Shown piece after piece: positions 56,610 to 64,000 of a stretch of 64,000 nucleotides of DNA (position 1 is the first letter of the stretch; each line of letters starts with the position of its first letter). The notes below the pieces were generated by a model, which saw nothing but the letters and a program-made list of their open reading frames with translations, had not been told where the DNA came from and did not search any database. This DNA is from Pseudarthrobacter sp. NBSH8 (GTDB taxonomy: Bacteria; Actinomycetota; Actinomycetes; Actinomycetales; Micrococcaceae), in the NCBI RefSeq assembly GCF_014217545.1, contig NZ_CP043178.1:3286001-3350000 (forward strand). Direction: 5' to 3'. A program made the translations under genes and the position numbers.

Positions 56610-57725
56610 ATGCATATCACTGTGATCAGCTCCCTGGACGGCCTGTGCCGCCAGCAAGCCTGCCAAGACGCGGCCGCGGCCAATCCCGGCGCCGCGGTGG
56701 TCCTGCACGACCTGTTGGAGAACGGCGTGGTCCTCCGCAGGATCTCCAGCCAGTCCGGGCTTGTGGAGCGCGCCGAGACGCAGCTGGAACACGGCTGCCT
56801 GAGCTGCACCGTGCGGCTGGACCTCGTGCCCACCATCGAGCGGCTGCTGGAACGCTGGGAGACCCAGGCCATCATCGGGCTCCCTCCCGCCGTGTCTGCG
56901 GAGGCCGCGATCGGAGCCCTGCGACGTGGCCTTTCCCGCCCGGTGACGATTGATTCCGCTGTCCTTGCCTGCGCCCCTGACACGCTGGAGGACCACATTT
57001 GGGACCACCACACCCTGTTTGAGTCCGGGTTCACGCCGGTCCCGGAGGACCAGCGCACTGCTGGTGAATTCCTTATCGGCGAGCTGTCGTTCAATGACAC
57101 CGTCCTGCTGGCGGAGGTGGACCTGTTTCCGGCCGACCCTGCCCTGCGGGTTCGCGGCGTGCAACTGGTCAGGGAACTGGCTCCTCACGCTGACGTGGCG
57201 GAAAACGCCCGCCTCATCCGCCCAGGCCGCCACAACTACCACGACGCCCTGAGCCGGACGGTCCCCGGTTCGGTGCGGATCCCGGCGCCGTCCTCAACGT
57301 CACCGTTCACTACCGTCACCCACCGGGCCCAACGGCCGCTGCACCCTGAGCGGTTCCGGCACGCCCTGGCGTCCCTCGCGGAAGGATGCTGCTGGTTGCG
57401 GGGACGCCTATGGATCGCCGCCGCACCGCAGTGCCGGATCGCCATCCAGGGCATCGGCCCGCGTGTCTGGCTCGAAAATACCGGACCGTGGCTGGCAGAC
57501 CAGGACGCCGGTGCGGCGCCCGATCCCCTCAACCATGTGGACGCCCACCTGGACTGGCATCCGGAACACGGGGACCGCGGAAGCGTGCTGGCCGCGACCG
57601 GAGAGGGCATGGACCCGGGGGAAATTGCGCAGCTGCTCTCCGCCTGCGAACTCACCGACTCGGAAATGGAGGCAGGGTTCGCCGGTCTGACCGACCCGTT
57701 CCAGCTCGACCCCGCCCCGTCCTGA
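56610..57725 (+). CDS. CobW/COG0523-like protein lacking the P-loop
   Basis: A 371-aa protein related to CobW/COG0523 metallochaperones: the metal motif is [12 protein letters not shown] (CXXC here; CXCC is usual) and a CobW C-terminal domain is seen at about 240-350 ([29 protein letters not shown]). But the N-terminal strand reads [14 protein letters not shown] where GTPases have GxxGxGKT, so no Walker A is present. The start (56610, or 56604) lies just past a Zur-like box without a ribosome-binding site, so the message may be leaderless. Followed by a cysteine-free L36 gene. Likely a zinc-limitation protein. Confidence 0.8.
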   Translation: MHITVISSLDGLCRQQACQDAAAANPGAAVVLHDLLENGVVLRRISSQSGLVERAETQLEHGCLSCTVRLDLVPTIERLLERWETQAIIGLPPAVSAEAAIGALRRGLSRPVTIDSAVLACAPDTLEDHIWDHHTLFESGFTPVPEDQRTAGEFLIGELSFNDTVLLAEVDLFPADPALRVRGVQLVRELAPHADVAENARLIRPGRHNYHDALSRTVPGSVRIPAPSSTSPFTTVTHRAQRPLHPERFRHALASLAEGCCWLRGRLWIAAAPQCRIAIQGIGPRVWLENTGPWLADQDAGAAPDPLNHVDAHLDWHPEHGDRGSVLAATGEGMDPGEIAQLLSACELTDSEMEAGFAGLTDPFQLDPAPS

Positions 57726-57799
57726 ACGGTCCCGGCTTCACACTGCGCCACCGGTCAAAACGCCACCCACCAACCGCCACCGAAACAAGGAGCAAGACC

Positions 57800-57922
57800 A
57801 TGAAAGTCAGAAATTCCCTCCGCGCCCTGAAGAAGGTTCCCGGCGCACAGATCGTCCGACGCCGGGGCCGCACCTTTGTGATCAACAAGAAGAATCCGAG
57901 GATGAAGGCCCGTCAGGGCTGA
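57800..57922 (+). CDS. rpmJ: 50S ribosomal protein L36, zinc-free paralogue
   Basis: A 40-aa L36 ([20 protein letters not shown]..., [10 protein letters not shown] at the end). Ordinary L36 has a zinc ribbon with three Cys and one His; this copy has no Cys or His at all, so it is the C-minus form that replaces the zinc form under zinc starvation. AAGGAG lies seven bases before the ATG. It is 74 bases after the CobW-like gene and probably shares its Zur-like control. It is too short for many gene callers. Confidence 0.94.
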   Translation: MKVRNSLRALKKVPGAQIVRRRGRTFVINKKNPRMKARQG

Positions 57923-58015
57923 TGCTGCGGGGCGCCTGCTGCGCCTGCCGTTGCGTCAGCCGCGGCAGGGGCTTAGAGTCGGCGGACACGTTGCACTACG
58001 CAGAGAGGGACTTCC

Positions 58016-58279
58016 ATGCCGAACGACACCACTCAGCCCGACAACACCGAACCTGAGACCGCAGAACCCGCCTCCGGCACCGGCACGAAGGATCCCACCG
58101 TCGTCGAGGGCGCCAACCCGGCCCTGGACGATACCGGAAAGCCCAAATCCCCGGAAGTGGGCGAGGCACCTGAGCAACCCAAGGATCCACAAAACCTGGA
58201 CCTTACGCCCGAAGGACTCTCCGATGAGCCGGCCAAGGAAGAAGACCCGGACAGCTTGGCCAAGCCGGAAAACAGCTAA
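58016..58279 (+). CDS. Acidic, disordered hypothetical protein
   Basis: An 87-aa protein rich in Pro, Glu, Asp, Thr and Ser with almost no hydrophobic residues, so it should be unfolded. GAGAGGGA precedes the ATG by about six bases. No homology is recognised. Positioned after rpmJ but with a 93-base gap; whether it belongs to the zinc unit is unclear. Confidence 0.62.
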   Translation: MPNDTTQPDNTEPETAEPASGTGTKDPTVVEGANPALDDTGKPKSPEVGEAPEQPKDPQNLDLTPEGLSDEPAKEEDPDSLAKPENS

Positions 58280-58285
58280 CCTGGC

Positions 58286-58537
58286 TTACCGTCCTCGACC
58301 TGTTTCGGCCGGGTCGACTGCCTCCACGGAGATGAGAACCACCCCGAGGGCCCGGACCTTCAACAGCAGCCCATGCAGGCCTGACTGATCTGCGACGAAA
58401 CCGCAAAGACTTGTGGTGCCGTCGCTTTCGTGGGTCAGGGTGAGGTCATCGAACCAGGCAGACCAGTGCTGGTCCAGGTGCCCGCCGATACGAATCCGGT
58501 ATTGGGTGGGCACCTGGTGTTCTGGGGACGCAGTCAT
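58286..58537 (-). CDS. Small conserved hypothetical protein
   Basis: An 83-aa protein with the pattern YRIRIGGHLDQHWSAWFDDL, then LTLTHESDGTTSLCGFVADQ and LHGLLLKVRALGVVLISVE. I recognise this as a small actinobacterial family of unknown function with a predicted alpha/beta fold, not a named one. Start placed at ATG 58537, just before the conserved part. Convergent with the acidic protein gene, six bases apart. Confidence 0.75.
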   Translation of the reverse strand: MTASPEHQVPTQYRIRIGGHLDQHWSAWFDDLTLTHESDGTTSLCGFVADQSGLHGLLLKVRALGVVLISVEAVDPAETGRGR

Positions 58538-58682
58538 GAGTTTCTCACCGGGCCACGGTAGGTCCGGTCCTCCGGCCGCCGGCCCGGCGGATGAAGAACT
58601 CCGCCACTGCAAGATTGATGACCCATCCCGCCCCCAGCATCAGGTCGGTGCTGAGCTCACCCCGGGGTGCCGCCGTCGGACG

Positions 58683-60767
58683 TTAACCCTGGGGCGTGGG
58701 CACCTGCGCCTGGATGGCCGTGATGGCCACTGTGTTTACGATGTCCTCCACGGTGCAGCCGCGTGAGAGGTCGTTGACCGGCTTGCGCAGGCCCTGCAGG
58801 ACGGGCCCGACGGCGACCGCCCCGGAGCTCTGTTGCACCGCCTTGTACGTGTTGTTGCCGGTGTTCAGATCGGGGAAGATGAACACGGTCGCCTGCCCTG
58901 CCACCGACGAGCCGGGCATTTTGGAGGCCGCGATGGAGGCGTCCACGGCGGCGTCGTACTGGATGGGGCCCTCGACGGCGAGATCCGGGCGGCGTGCACG
59001 CACCAGTTCGGTGGCCTGCCGGACTTCGTCCACGGCCTCGCCGGAGCCCGAGCCGCCGGTGGAGTAGGACAGCATGGCCACCCGCGGCTCCACCCCGAAC
59101 TGCACCGCGGTTTCGGCCGAAGCGAGTGCAATGTCCGCGAGCTGCTCCACGTTGGGATCAGGGTTCACGGCACAGTCGCCGTAGACCAGCACCCGGTCCG
59201 GCATCAGCATCAGGAACACGGAGGACACGATCTTTACGCCGTCACGCGTTTTGACGAACTCCAGCGCGGGGCGGATGGTGTGCGCCGTGGTGTGCGCGGC
59301 GCCGGACACCATGCCGTCCACCACGCCCAGCTGGACCATCATGGTGCCGAAGTAGCTGCCGTCCTGCATGATTTCCAGTGCCTTTGGCAGGTCCACGCCC
59401 TTGTGCGCGCGCAGCTCGGCGTACTTCTCCGCGAACCCCTGCCGCAGTTCCGAGGTGGCCGGGTCCACGATGTTGATCCCGGCGAGGTCGATGCCGTTGG
59501 CCGCCGCCAGCTCGCGGACCTGCGAATCCGGTCCCAAAAGGGTGAGGTCGCAGACGTCGCGGCGGTGCAGGATTTCGGCGGCCTGCAGGATCCGGACGTC
59601 CGTTCCCTCCGGCAGCACAACGTGCCGGCGCTGCCCCCTGGCCCGTTCGATGAGGTCATGCAGGAACCGCAGCGGAGTCATCCGTTCCAGGCGCGGCAGG
59701 TGGAGGCGCTCCACGAGCTCAGCCTCATCCACCCGCCTGGACCACAGGCCCAGCGCGGAAGCCACCTTGCGCCGGTGCCCGGACCAGATCTCGCTGCGGA
59801 CCTCGGAGACCCGCTTGGCCGTGGTGTAGGTGTCCTCGCTCGCCGCAAACACAGGGAACGGCGCCTGAGCCAGGAGCGGGTAGATGTTGGCGTCCGGGGA
59901 CAGGCCGCCCGTCAGGATCAGCGCCGACGGCACCGGGAATTCCGGCGAGAACGACGACGCCAGGCACGCCACCATTACGTCTGCGCGGTCGCCGGGAACG
60001 ATCACCAGGGCGCCCTCATCCAGCACGTTCAGGAAGTTGCCCACGTTCATGGCGGCCACCTTGATGTCCCGGACGTCGCGTTCCATGTCCGCGAGGCCGG
60101 CGATCTGCCGCACGCCAAGGGCCGCAGCAACTTCGCCGGTGGTGGGCCGGGCGATCTCCTCAAGCTCCGGCAGGACGTACACGGGCCGGTTGGATGCCCC
60201 GGGCCTGATCTCCGCGGCGATCTCCGCCACCAATTCAGGGTCGGCGCGGTTCACCATGATGGCCAGCAGCGTGCACTTTTCGGCCGCCAACTCCTTGCGG
60301 GCAACCTCGACGGCGGCCGCAGCCTCCTCGACGCTGAGCCCCTTGGCGCCCACCACGGCAACCACCGGCGCGGCGAGGTTGTTGGCCAGCCGGGCGTTGA
60401 GGTCAAACTCCACGGCGGCGTCCTGGCCGGTGAGGTCCGTCCCCTCCACGATCACCACATCGCAGTGCTTGGCGATCTCGGCGAAGATCTCCACACAGCG
60501 CGCGTCGATGTCGGCGCGTTTTCCGTCGGCCAGGAGGGCCCGCACCTCGGCAGACGTCAGCCCGCCCCGGCACCGTTCGTCGTCAAGCGCGAAGCGTGAT
60601 TTCACCAGGGCAACCATGGGGTCGTCTGCGGCATCCGGGCCGTGGACCACCGGTTTGAAGAACCCGATCCGGTCCGCGTGCCGGTGGAGTGTGTCCGCGA
60701 GGCCCAGAGCCACGAGCGATTTGCCCGATCCCGGGGTGGTCGCGCTGACGTAGATGCCTTTGGCCAT
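58683..60767 (-). CDS. pta: Phosphate acetyltransferase (long form)
   Basis: Interconverts acetyl-CoA and acetyl phosphate. The 694-aa product is the long form: an N-terminal P-loop domain related to dethiobiotin synthetase (VSATTPGSGKSLVALGLADT), a DRTGG-type middle domain, and the C-terminal catalytic domain (VVLPEGTDVRILQAAEIL; MLSYSTGGSGSGEAVDEV). ATG 60767 with AGGG upstream. The N-terminal domains are regulatory in other bacteria. It would feed ackA, which lies downstream on the same strand beyond an insert. Confidence 0.97.
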   Translation of the reverse strand: MAKGIYVSATTPGSGKSLVALGLADTLHRHADRIGFFKPVVHGPDAADDPMVALVKSRFALDDERCRGGLTSAEVRALLADGKRADIDARCVEIFAEIAKHCDVVIVEGTDLTGQDAAVEFDLNARLANNLAAPVVAVVGAKGLSVEEAAAAVEVARKELAAEKCTLLAIMVNRADPELVAEIAAEIRPGASNRPVYVLPELEEIARPTTGEVAAALGVRQIAGLADMERDVRDIKVAAMNVGNFLNVLDEGALVIVPGDRADVMVACLASSFSPEFPVPSALILTGGLSPDANIYPLLAQAPFPVFAASEDTYTTAKRVSEVRSEIWSGHRRKVASALGLWSRRVDEAELVERLHLPRLERMTPLRFLHDLIERARGQRRHVVLPEGTDVRILQAAEILHRRDVCDLTLLGPDSQVRELAAANGIDLAGINIVDPATSELRQGFAEKYAELRAHKGVDLPKALEIMQDGSYFGTMMVQLGVVDGMVSGAAHTTAHTIRPALEFVKTRDGVKIVSSVFLMLMPDRVLVYGDCAVNPDPNVEQLADIALASAETAVQFGVEPRVAMLSYSTGGSGSGEAVDEVRQATELVRARRPDLAVEGPIQYDAAVDASIAASKMPGSSVAGQATVFIFPDLNTGNNTYKAVQQSSGAVAVGPVLQGLRKPVNDLSRGCTVEDIVNTVAITAIQAQVPTPQG

Positions 60768-60885
60768 GGTCCGCCCTTTGCTGTGCGTGGTGCCGGTCCC
60801 TCCATCCTTGCACTTCCCGGGCCCGTCACAGGGCACCTGAAACCGCCGCGCCCTTGACATCGGACCTGCATCTGGGATTACCTAA

Positions 60886-60895
60886 TGAACATTCG
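60886..60895. promoter_or_regulatory. Operator half of the paa pair (before paaI)
   Basis: TGAACATTCG lies 26 bases before the paaI start, within TAATGAACATTCGGTA, an imperfect palindrome. The same motif (TGAACGTTCG) is found before the tetR-type gene at 62870, consistent with one repressor controlling both. Confidence 0.55.
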
Positions 60896-60921
60896 GTAAA
60901 TAAAGCTGGAGGCAATGACGC

Positions 60922-61395
60922 ATGGTTGAAGCAGCACTCTCCGGGGCCACCCACCCCATCCTTGAAAACGACTATGCCTCCGAATGGATGGGCGTTGAAG
61001 TCCTCGCCGTCAGCGACGGGCACGCCACTATCCGCATGACACTCCGGCAGGAAATGCTCAACGGCTTCGGCATGGCGCACGGCGGAATGATCTTCGCCTT
61101 CGCCGATTCCGCCTTCGCCCTGGCCTGCAATCCGGTCAACCCGACGCCGGAAGAGATCAACAACATCACCGTGGCCGCCGGCGTGGACATCAACTTCCTG
61201 AAGCCCGCCTACCGCGGCCAGGTGATCACCGCCGTCGCGGACCGCCGGTCCAGCTCGGGCCGCAGCGGCCTGTACGACATCCAGATTTTCGCGGCCGACG
61301 CCGGTGCGAAGCGCGATTCGCTACCCAGTTCCGGCACGCCCGGGGAACTCATTGCCGAGTTCCGCGGACGCAGCCGCACCATCCCCAAGAAGTAG
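60922..61395 (+). CDS. paaI: PaaI, hotdog-fold phenylacetyl-CoA pathway thioesterase
   Basis: Removes CoA from stalled hydroxyphenylacetyl-CoA intermediates in aerobic phenylacetate breakdown. The 157-aa product has the hotdog core with NGFGMAHGGMIFAFADSAFA, containing the catalytic-region HGG and Asp, and VDINFLKPAYRG. GGAGG lies nine bases before the ATG. It precedes paaK by seven bases. Other paa genes are not in the window. Confidence 0.93.
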   Translation: MVEAALSGATHPILENDYASEWMGVEVLAVSDGHATIRMTLRQEMLNGFGMAHGGMIFAFADSAFALACNPVNPTPEEINNITVAAGVDINFLKPAYRGQVITAVADRRSSSGRSGLYDIQIFAADAGAKRDSLPSSGTPGELIAEFRGRSRTIPKK

Positions 61396-61402
61396 GAAAA
61401 TC

Positions 61403-62767
61403 ATGACCCTCCACGCCCCCGAAACCCCCGCTCCGCAGCCGACCTCCCCGCGAACAGATCCCGTCCTGGACCGCGAGGAAACCATCTCTCGCGACGAACT
61501 CGAGGCCCTCCAGCTCACCCGCCTGCAGCACACGGTGGCCTACGCCTACAGCCGGGTGCCCCTGTACAAACGCAAGTACGACGACGCCGGCATCCACCCC
61601 ACGGACCTGCGCGAACTCAGCGACCTCGGCAACTTCCCGTTCACCACGAAAGAAGACCTGCGCGCTGAGTACCCGTTCGGCATGTTCGCCGTCCCGCAGA
61701 GCGAAGTAGCCCGCGTGCACGCGAGCTCGGGCACCACGGGCCGGCCCACCGTCGTCGGGTACACCAAACAGGACCTGGCCGACTGGGCCAAACTGGTGGC
61801 GCGCTGCTTGCGCGCATCCGGCGTCCGGCCCGGCATGAAGGTCCACAACGCCTACGGTTACGGCCTGTTCACCGGCGGGCTGGGCGCGCACGCCGGCGCC
61901 GAAGCGCTGGGCTGCACCGTGATCCCGATGTCCGGCGGGCAGACCGAACGCCAGATCCAGCTCATCCAGGACTTCGCGCCGGACGCCATCCTGGCCACGC
62001 CCACCTACCTGCTCACCATCGCCGACGCCATGGCGCACATGGGGATCGACCCGACGTCGACCTCCCTTAAGTACGCGGTTCTGGGCGCCGAGCCGTGGAC
62101 GCAGGAGATGCGGCACGAACTCGAAGTGACCATGAACATCAAGGCGTGCGACATCTACGGACTGTCCGAGGTGATGGGCCCGGGCGTCGCCGGGGAGGCA
62201 GTGGAAACCCAGGACGGCAGCCACATCTGGGAGGACCACTTCCGCCCCGAAATCATTGACGCGTTCAACCCCACGGTGGGCAAGGAAAACGTGCTGCGCG
62301 ACGGCGAACACGGCGAACTGGTATTCACCTCGCTCACCAAGGAAGCCCTGCCCATCATCCGCTACCGCACCAAGGACCTCACCCGCCTCCTGCCCGGCAC
62401 CGCCCGCCCCGCGCACCGCCGGATGGGCCGCATCACCGGCCGCAGCGACGACATGATCATCCTGCGCGGCGTGAACCTCTTCCCGTCCCAGATCGAGGAA
62501 ATCGCGCTGCGCATCCCCGAACTCAGCCCGCACTTCCAGCTCGAACTCGCCCGCCCCGAAGGCCAGCGGATGGACCAGCTCACAGTCAGGATCGAACGCC
62601 GGGACGCCGTCACCCCCGAGCAGAGCACGACGGCGGCGCGCGCCCTGCAGGAGCAGATCAAGATCCACGTGGGTTCTTCGTGCGCCGTTGACGTGGTGGA
62701 CCCCGGCTCGCTGGAACGGTCAAACGGGAAGTTGCGCCGGATCTACGACCTCCGGCCCAAGGCATAG
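61403..62767 (+). CDS. paaK: Phenylacetate-CoA ligase
   Basis: Activates phenylacetate to phenylacetyl-CoA with ATP, the entry step of the pathway. The 454-aa product has the adenylate-forming motifs HASSGTTGRPTVVGYT, DIYGLSEVMGPGVAGE, IRYRTKDLT and GRSDDMIILRGVNLFPSQIE, all specific to PaaK. Start at ATG 61403 with AGGA upstream; the longer frame overlaps paaI. It is followed, after 102 bases, by a TetR-type repressor. Confidence 0.97.
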   Translation: MTLHAPETPAPQPTSPRTDPVLDREETISRDELEALQLTRLQHTVAYAYSRVPLYKRKYDDAGIHPTDLRELSDLGNFPFTTKEDLRAEYPFGMFAVPQSEVARVHASSGTTGRPTVVGYTKQDLADWAKLVARCLRASGVRPGMKVHNAYGYGLFTGGLGAHAGAEALGCTVIPMSGGQTERQIQLIQDFAPDAILATPTYLLTIADAMAHMGIDPTSTSLKYAVLGAEPWTQEMRHELEVTMNIKACDIYGLSEVMGPGVAGEAVETQDGSHIWEDHFRPEIIDAFNPTVGKENVLRDGEHGELVFTSLTKEALPIIRYRTKDLTRLLPGTARPAHRRMGRITGRSDDMIILRGVNLFPSQIEEIALRIPELSPHFQLELARPEGQRMDQLTVRIERRDAVTPEQSTTAARALQEQIKIHVGSSCAVDVVDPGSLERSNGKLRRIYDLRPKA

Positions 62768-62843
62768 GCGCCCACCACCTTCCCGCGCGAGGGGTCACTT
62801 GGGCCTCCTGCCTGCGGGTCCGCTGCGCCGCTACCGGGATTAC

Positions 62844-62853
62844 TGAACGTTCG
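62844..62853. promoter_or_regulatory. Operator of the paa TetR-type gene
   Basis: TGAACGTTCG, centred on the perfect palindrome GAACGTTC, lies 17 bases before the repressor start. It shares nine of ten bases with the site before paaI. Confidence 0.58.
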
Positions 62854-62869
62854 TGGGAAAATAGCCGGT

Positions 62870-63475
62870 ATGCCCACTACAGCAGCCCCCAACAAGCGCG
62901 GACGTCCCGGTTACGACCAGCAGTCGGTGCTGCTCATCGCCGTCGACGTCTTCAACCGGCACGGCTATGACGCCACGTCCATGGGAATCCTCGCCGAGAA
63001 CCTGGGCATCTCGAAATCAGCCATCTACCACCACGTGCCGTCCAAGGGCGACCTACTGAAACTCGCGCTCGACCATGCGCTGGGCGGCCTGGAATCAATC
63101 CTCGAACAGCCCGGGGCGCAAAGCGGCGCGGCGGACGCGCGGCTGGAATTTGTCCTGCGGCAGACCGTGGCGGTACTCGTGGAGCGGCTGCCGTTCGTCA
63201 CTCTGCTCCTGCGGTTGCGGGGCAATACAGACATTGAGCGCGACGCCCTGGAACGGCGTCGTGCGTTTGATCACGAGGTGGCCGCCCTCATTTCCGCAGC
63301 CCGCGACGAAGGATCGCTGCGCCAGGACATCGATCCGCGCACCGTCACGCGCCTGCTGTTCGGGACCATCAACTCAATCGTCGAATGGTACAAACCGGGC
63401 GGCTCCCTCACACCGGAAAAACTGGCCGACGACGTCATCACCATCGCGTTCGACGGGCTCCACGCGCAGCACTAG
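62870..63475 (+). CDS. paaR: TetR-family repressor of the paa genes (PaaR-like)
   Basis: A 201-aa TetR regulator: HTH at about 18-62 (VFNRHGYDATSMGILAENLGISKSAIYHHV is the typical pattern) and a helical ligand domain of the TetR_C_33-like kind. Directly downstream of paaK and with the same operator motif as paaI, it most likely represses the paa genes and is relieved by phenylacetyl-CoA. The symbol reflects context and resemblance, not a proven orthologue. Confidence 0.85.
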   Translation: MPTTAAPNKRGRPGYDQQSVLLIAVDVFNRHGYDATSMGILAENLGISKSAIYHHVPSKGDLLKLALDHALGGLESILEQPGAQSGAADARLEFVLRQTVAVLVERLPFVTLLLRLRGNTDIERDALERRRAFDHEVAALISAARDEGSLRQDIDPRTVTRLLFGTINSIVEWYKPGGSLTPEKLADDVITIAFDGLHAQH

Positions 63476-63516
63476 GGAGTGCTGCGCGACTGCCTGCTGC
63501 GAGCCTGCCGAGGGGG

Positions 63517-63924
63517 TCAGAGCTGGTATTCGGCCTGCATGCCCAACGTCTCGTGAACGCACAGGATGTTGTGCTCCGTGTCCATAAACCAGGCGCACTT
63601 CTCGGACTCCGTGGTGCAGATGTGGTTCTCGGTCTTCAGGGTGGGCAGGTCGTAATCCTGGAACCGGACGCCCTTGGCCTCCATGTCCTGCACGATCCGC
63701 TCAATGTCACGCACCTCGAAACTGAGGGCCGTGTGCTCGGAGTGTTTCCCGTCCGAGACCGGCAACAACTGCAGCATCGGGCCGCCGTCGTTACCGAGCA
63801 ATTCGCTTCCATCGTCTGTCATTCCGCGGTGCGGGAGGCCCAGTTTTTCGGTGTAAAAACTGCGGGCGCGCGCTGCGTCATCGACGGGCAGGATGGTTGT
63901 GGCTGTGTTCAGGGCTAGGTTCAT
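63517..63924 (-). CDS. VOC-fold (glyoxalase-like) protein
   Basis: A 135-aa VOC protein: LNTATTILPVDDAARARSFY and TEKLGLPHRG at the N-terminus, TALSFEVRDIERIVQDMEAK, and FMDTEHNILCVHE at the end. These are two beta-alpha-beta modules. AGGAGGTGG precedes the ATG. Substrate unknown. It converges with the paaR-like gene and has no partner visible before the window ends. Confidence 0.86.
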   Translation of the reverse strand: MNLALNTATTILPVDDAARARSFYTEKLGLPHRGMTDDGSELLGNDGGPMLQLLPVSDGKHSEHTALSFEVRDIERIVQDMEAKGVRFQDYDLPTLKTENHICTTESEKCAWFMDTEHNILCVHETLGMQAEYQL

Positions 63925-63980
63925 TTGGCCACCTCCTACGGTGGAAATTTTACGCCGAGGGAACCCGGAAAGATCCCCAC

Positions 63981-64000
63981 ACCCTCTCTCACTTAATGCG
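63981..64000. repeat. Repeat core at the right edge
   Basis: ACCCTCTCTCACTTAATGCG matches the ACGCTCTCTCAC core with one mismatch and continues as TTAATGCG, as in the copy at 28086-28101. The array probably continues beyond the window. Confidence 0.7.

Overview
The DNA is about 65% G+C, with GTG and TTG starts, many 1-8 bp overlaps between genes, and gene content typical of a motile soil actinobacterium. The best fit is the family Micrococcaceae (Arthrobacter or a relative). This placement rests on gene families and composition only; no rRNA or tRNA gene was recognised in the window.

Layout. (1) 1-15276 is a flagellar cluster: fliG(partial)-fliF-fliE-flgC-flgB and fliC-fliD-fliS-x read leftward, and flgN-flgK-flgL-fliW read rightward. 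Three promoters of the form TAAC-N15-(G/T)CCGATA(A/G), the sigma-28 (FliA/SigD) type, precede flgB, fliC and flgN. The cluster is interrupted at about 3650-8330 by an envelope/copper island: cupredoxin lipoprotein, sortase, CHRD-domain surface protein, membrane protein, second cupredoxin, a SigK-like ECF sigma factor and a TetR regulator. (2) 15366-21960: AraC/VOC pair, PEP synthase with its regulatory kinase, and two GAF-ANTAR proteins. (3) 22022-32385: a glycine/one-carbon catabolic block behind a tandem glycine riboswitch (gcvP, gcvT, gcvH, glyA, sdaA, lipA, metF, purU) that would take glycine through serine to pyruvate. (4) 32598-39121: DsbA-like protein, ArsR/SRPBCC/VOC genes, a decayed DUF2254 gene, DUF421, an ion-channel-like protein and an APC permease. 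(5) 39271-46678: metal region with DUF305 and DUF6153 proteins, a decayed copper ATPase, MFS transporter plus ArsR sensor, a CsoR-type operator, an HMA-domain chaperone, a CopB-type ATPase and a second CHRD protein. (6) 46783-54526: LMW phosphatase, LCP ligase, PhoD-like phosphatase, S9 peptidase and SRPBCC protein. (7) 54729-60767: GNAT, ackA and pta, with ackA and pta separated by a zinc-limitation insert (Zur-like box, P-loop-less CobW-like protein, cysteine-free L36). (8) 60886-63924: paaI-paaK-paaR and a VOC protein.

The most notable system is the proposed SigK-CHRD-copper module. Both CHRD genes, 40 kb apart, have the same CCATCC-N15-(C/A)CGAA(G/T) element upstream, which resembles promoters of mycobacterial SigK. 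One heads an operon with a sortase and a cupredoxin; the other lies next to copB. A 27-bp CHRD 3' end also abuts a decayed copB copy. I infer an extracytoplasmic copper-handling system with one anchored and one secreted CHRD protein.

The window also carries several non-coding repeat families. The clearest is a 12-bp core (ACGCTCTCTCAC) recurring at exactly 32-bp steps in gaps between genes at 28.1, 49.0 and 51.6 kb, with a further copy at the right edge.
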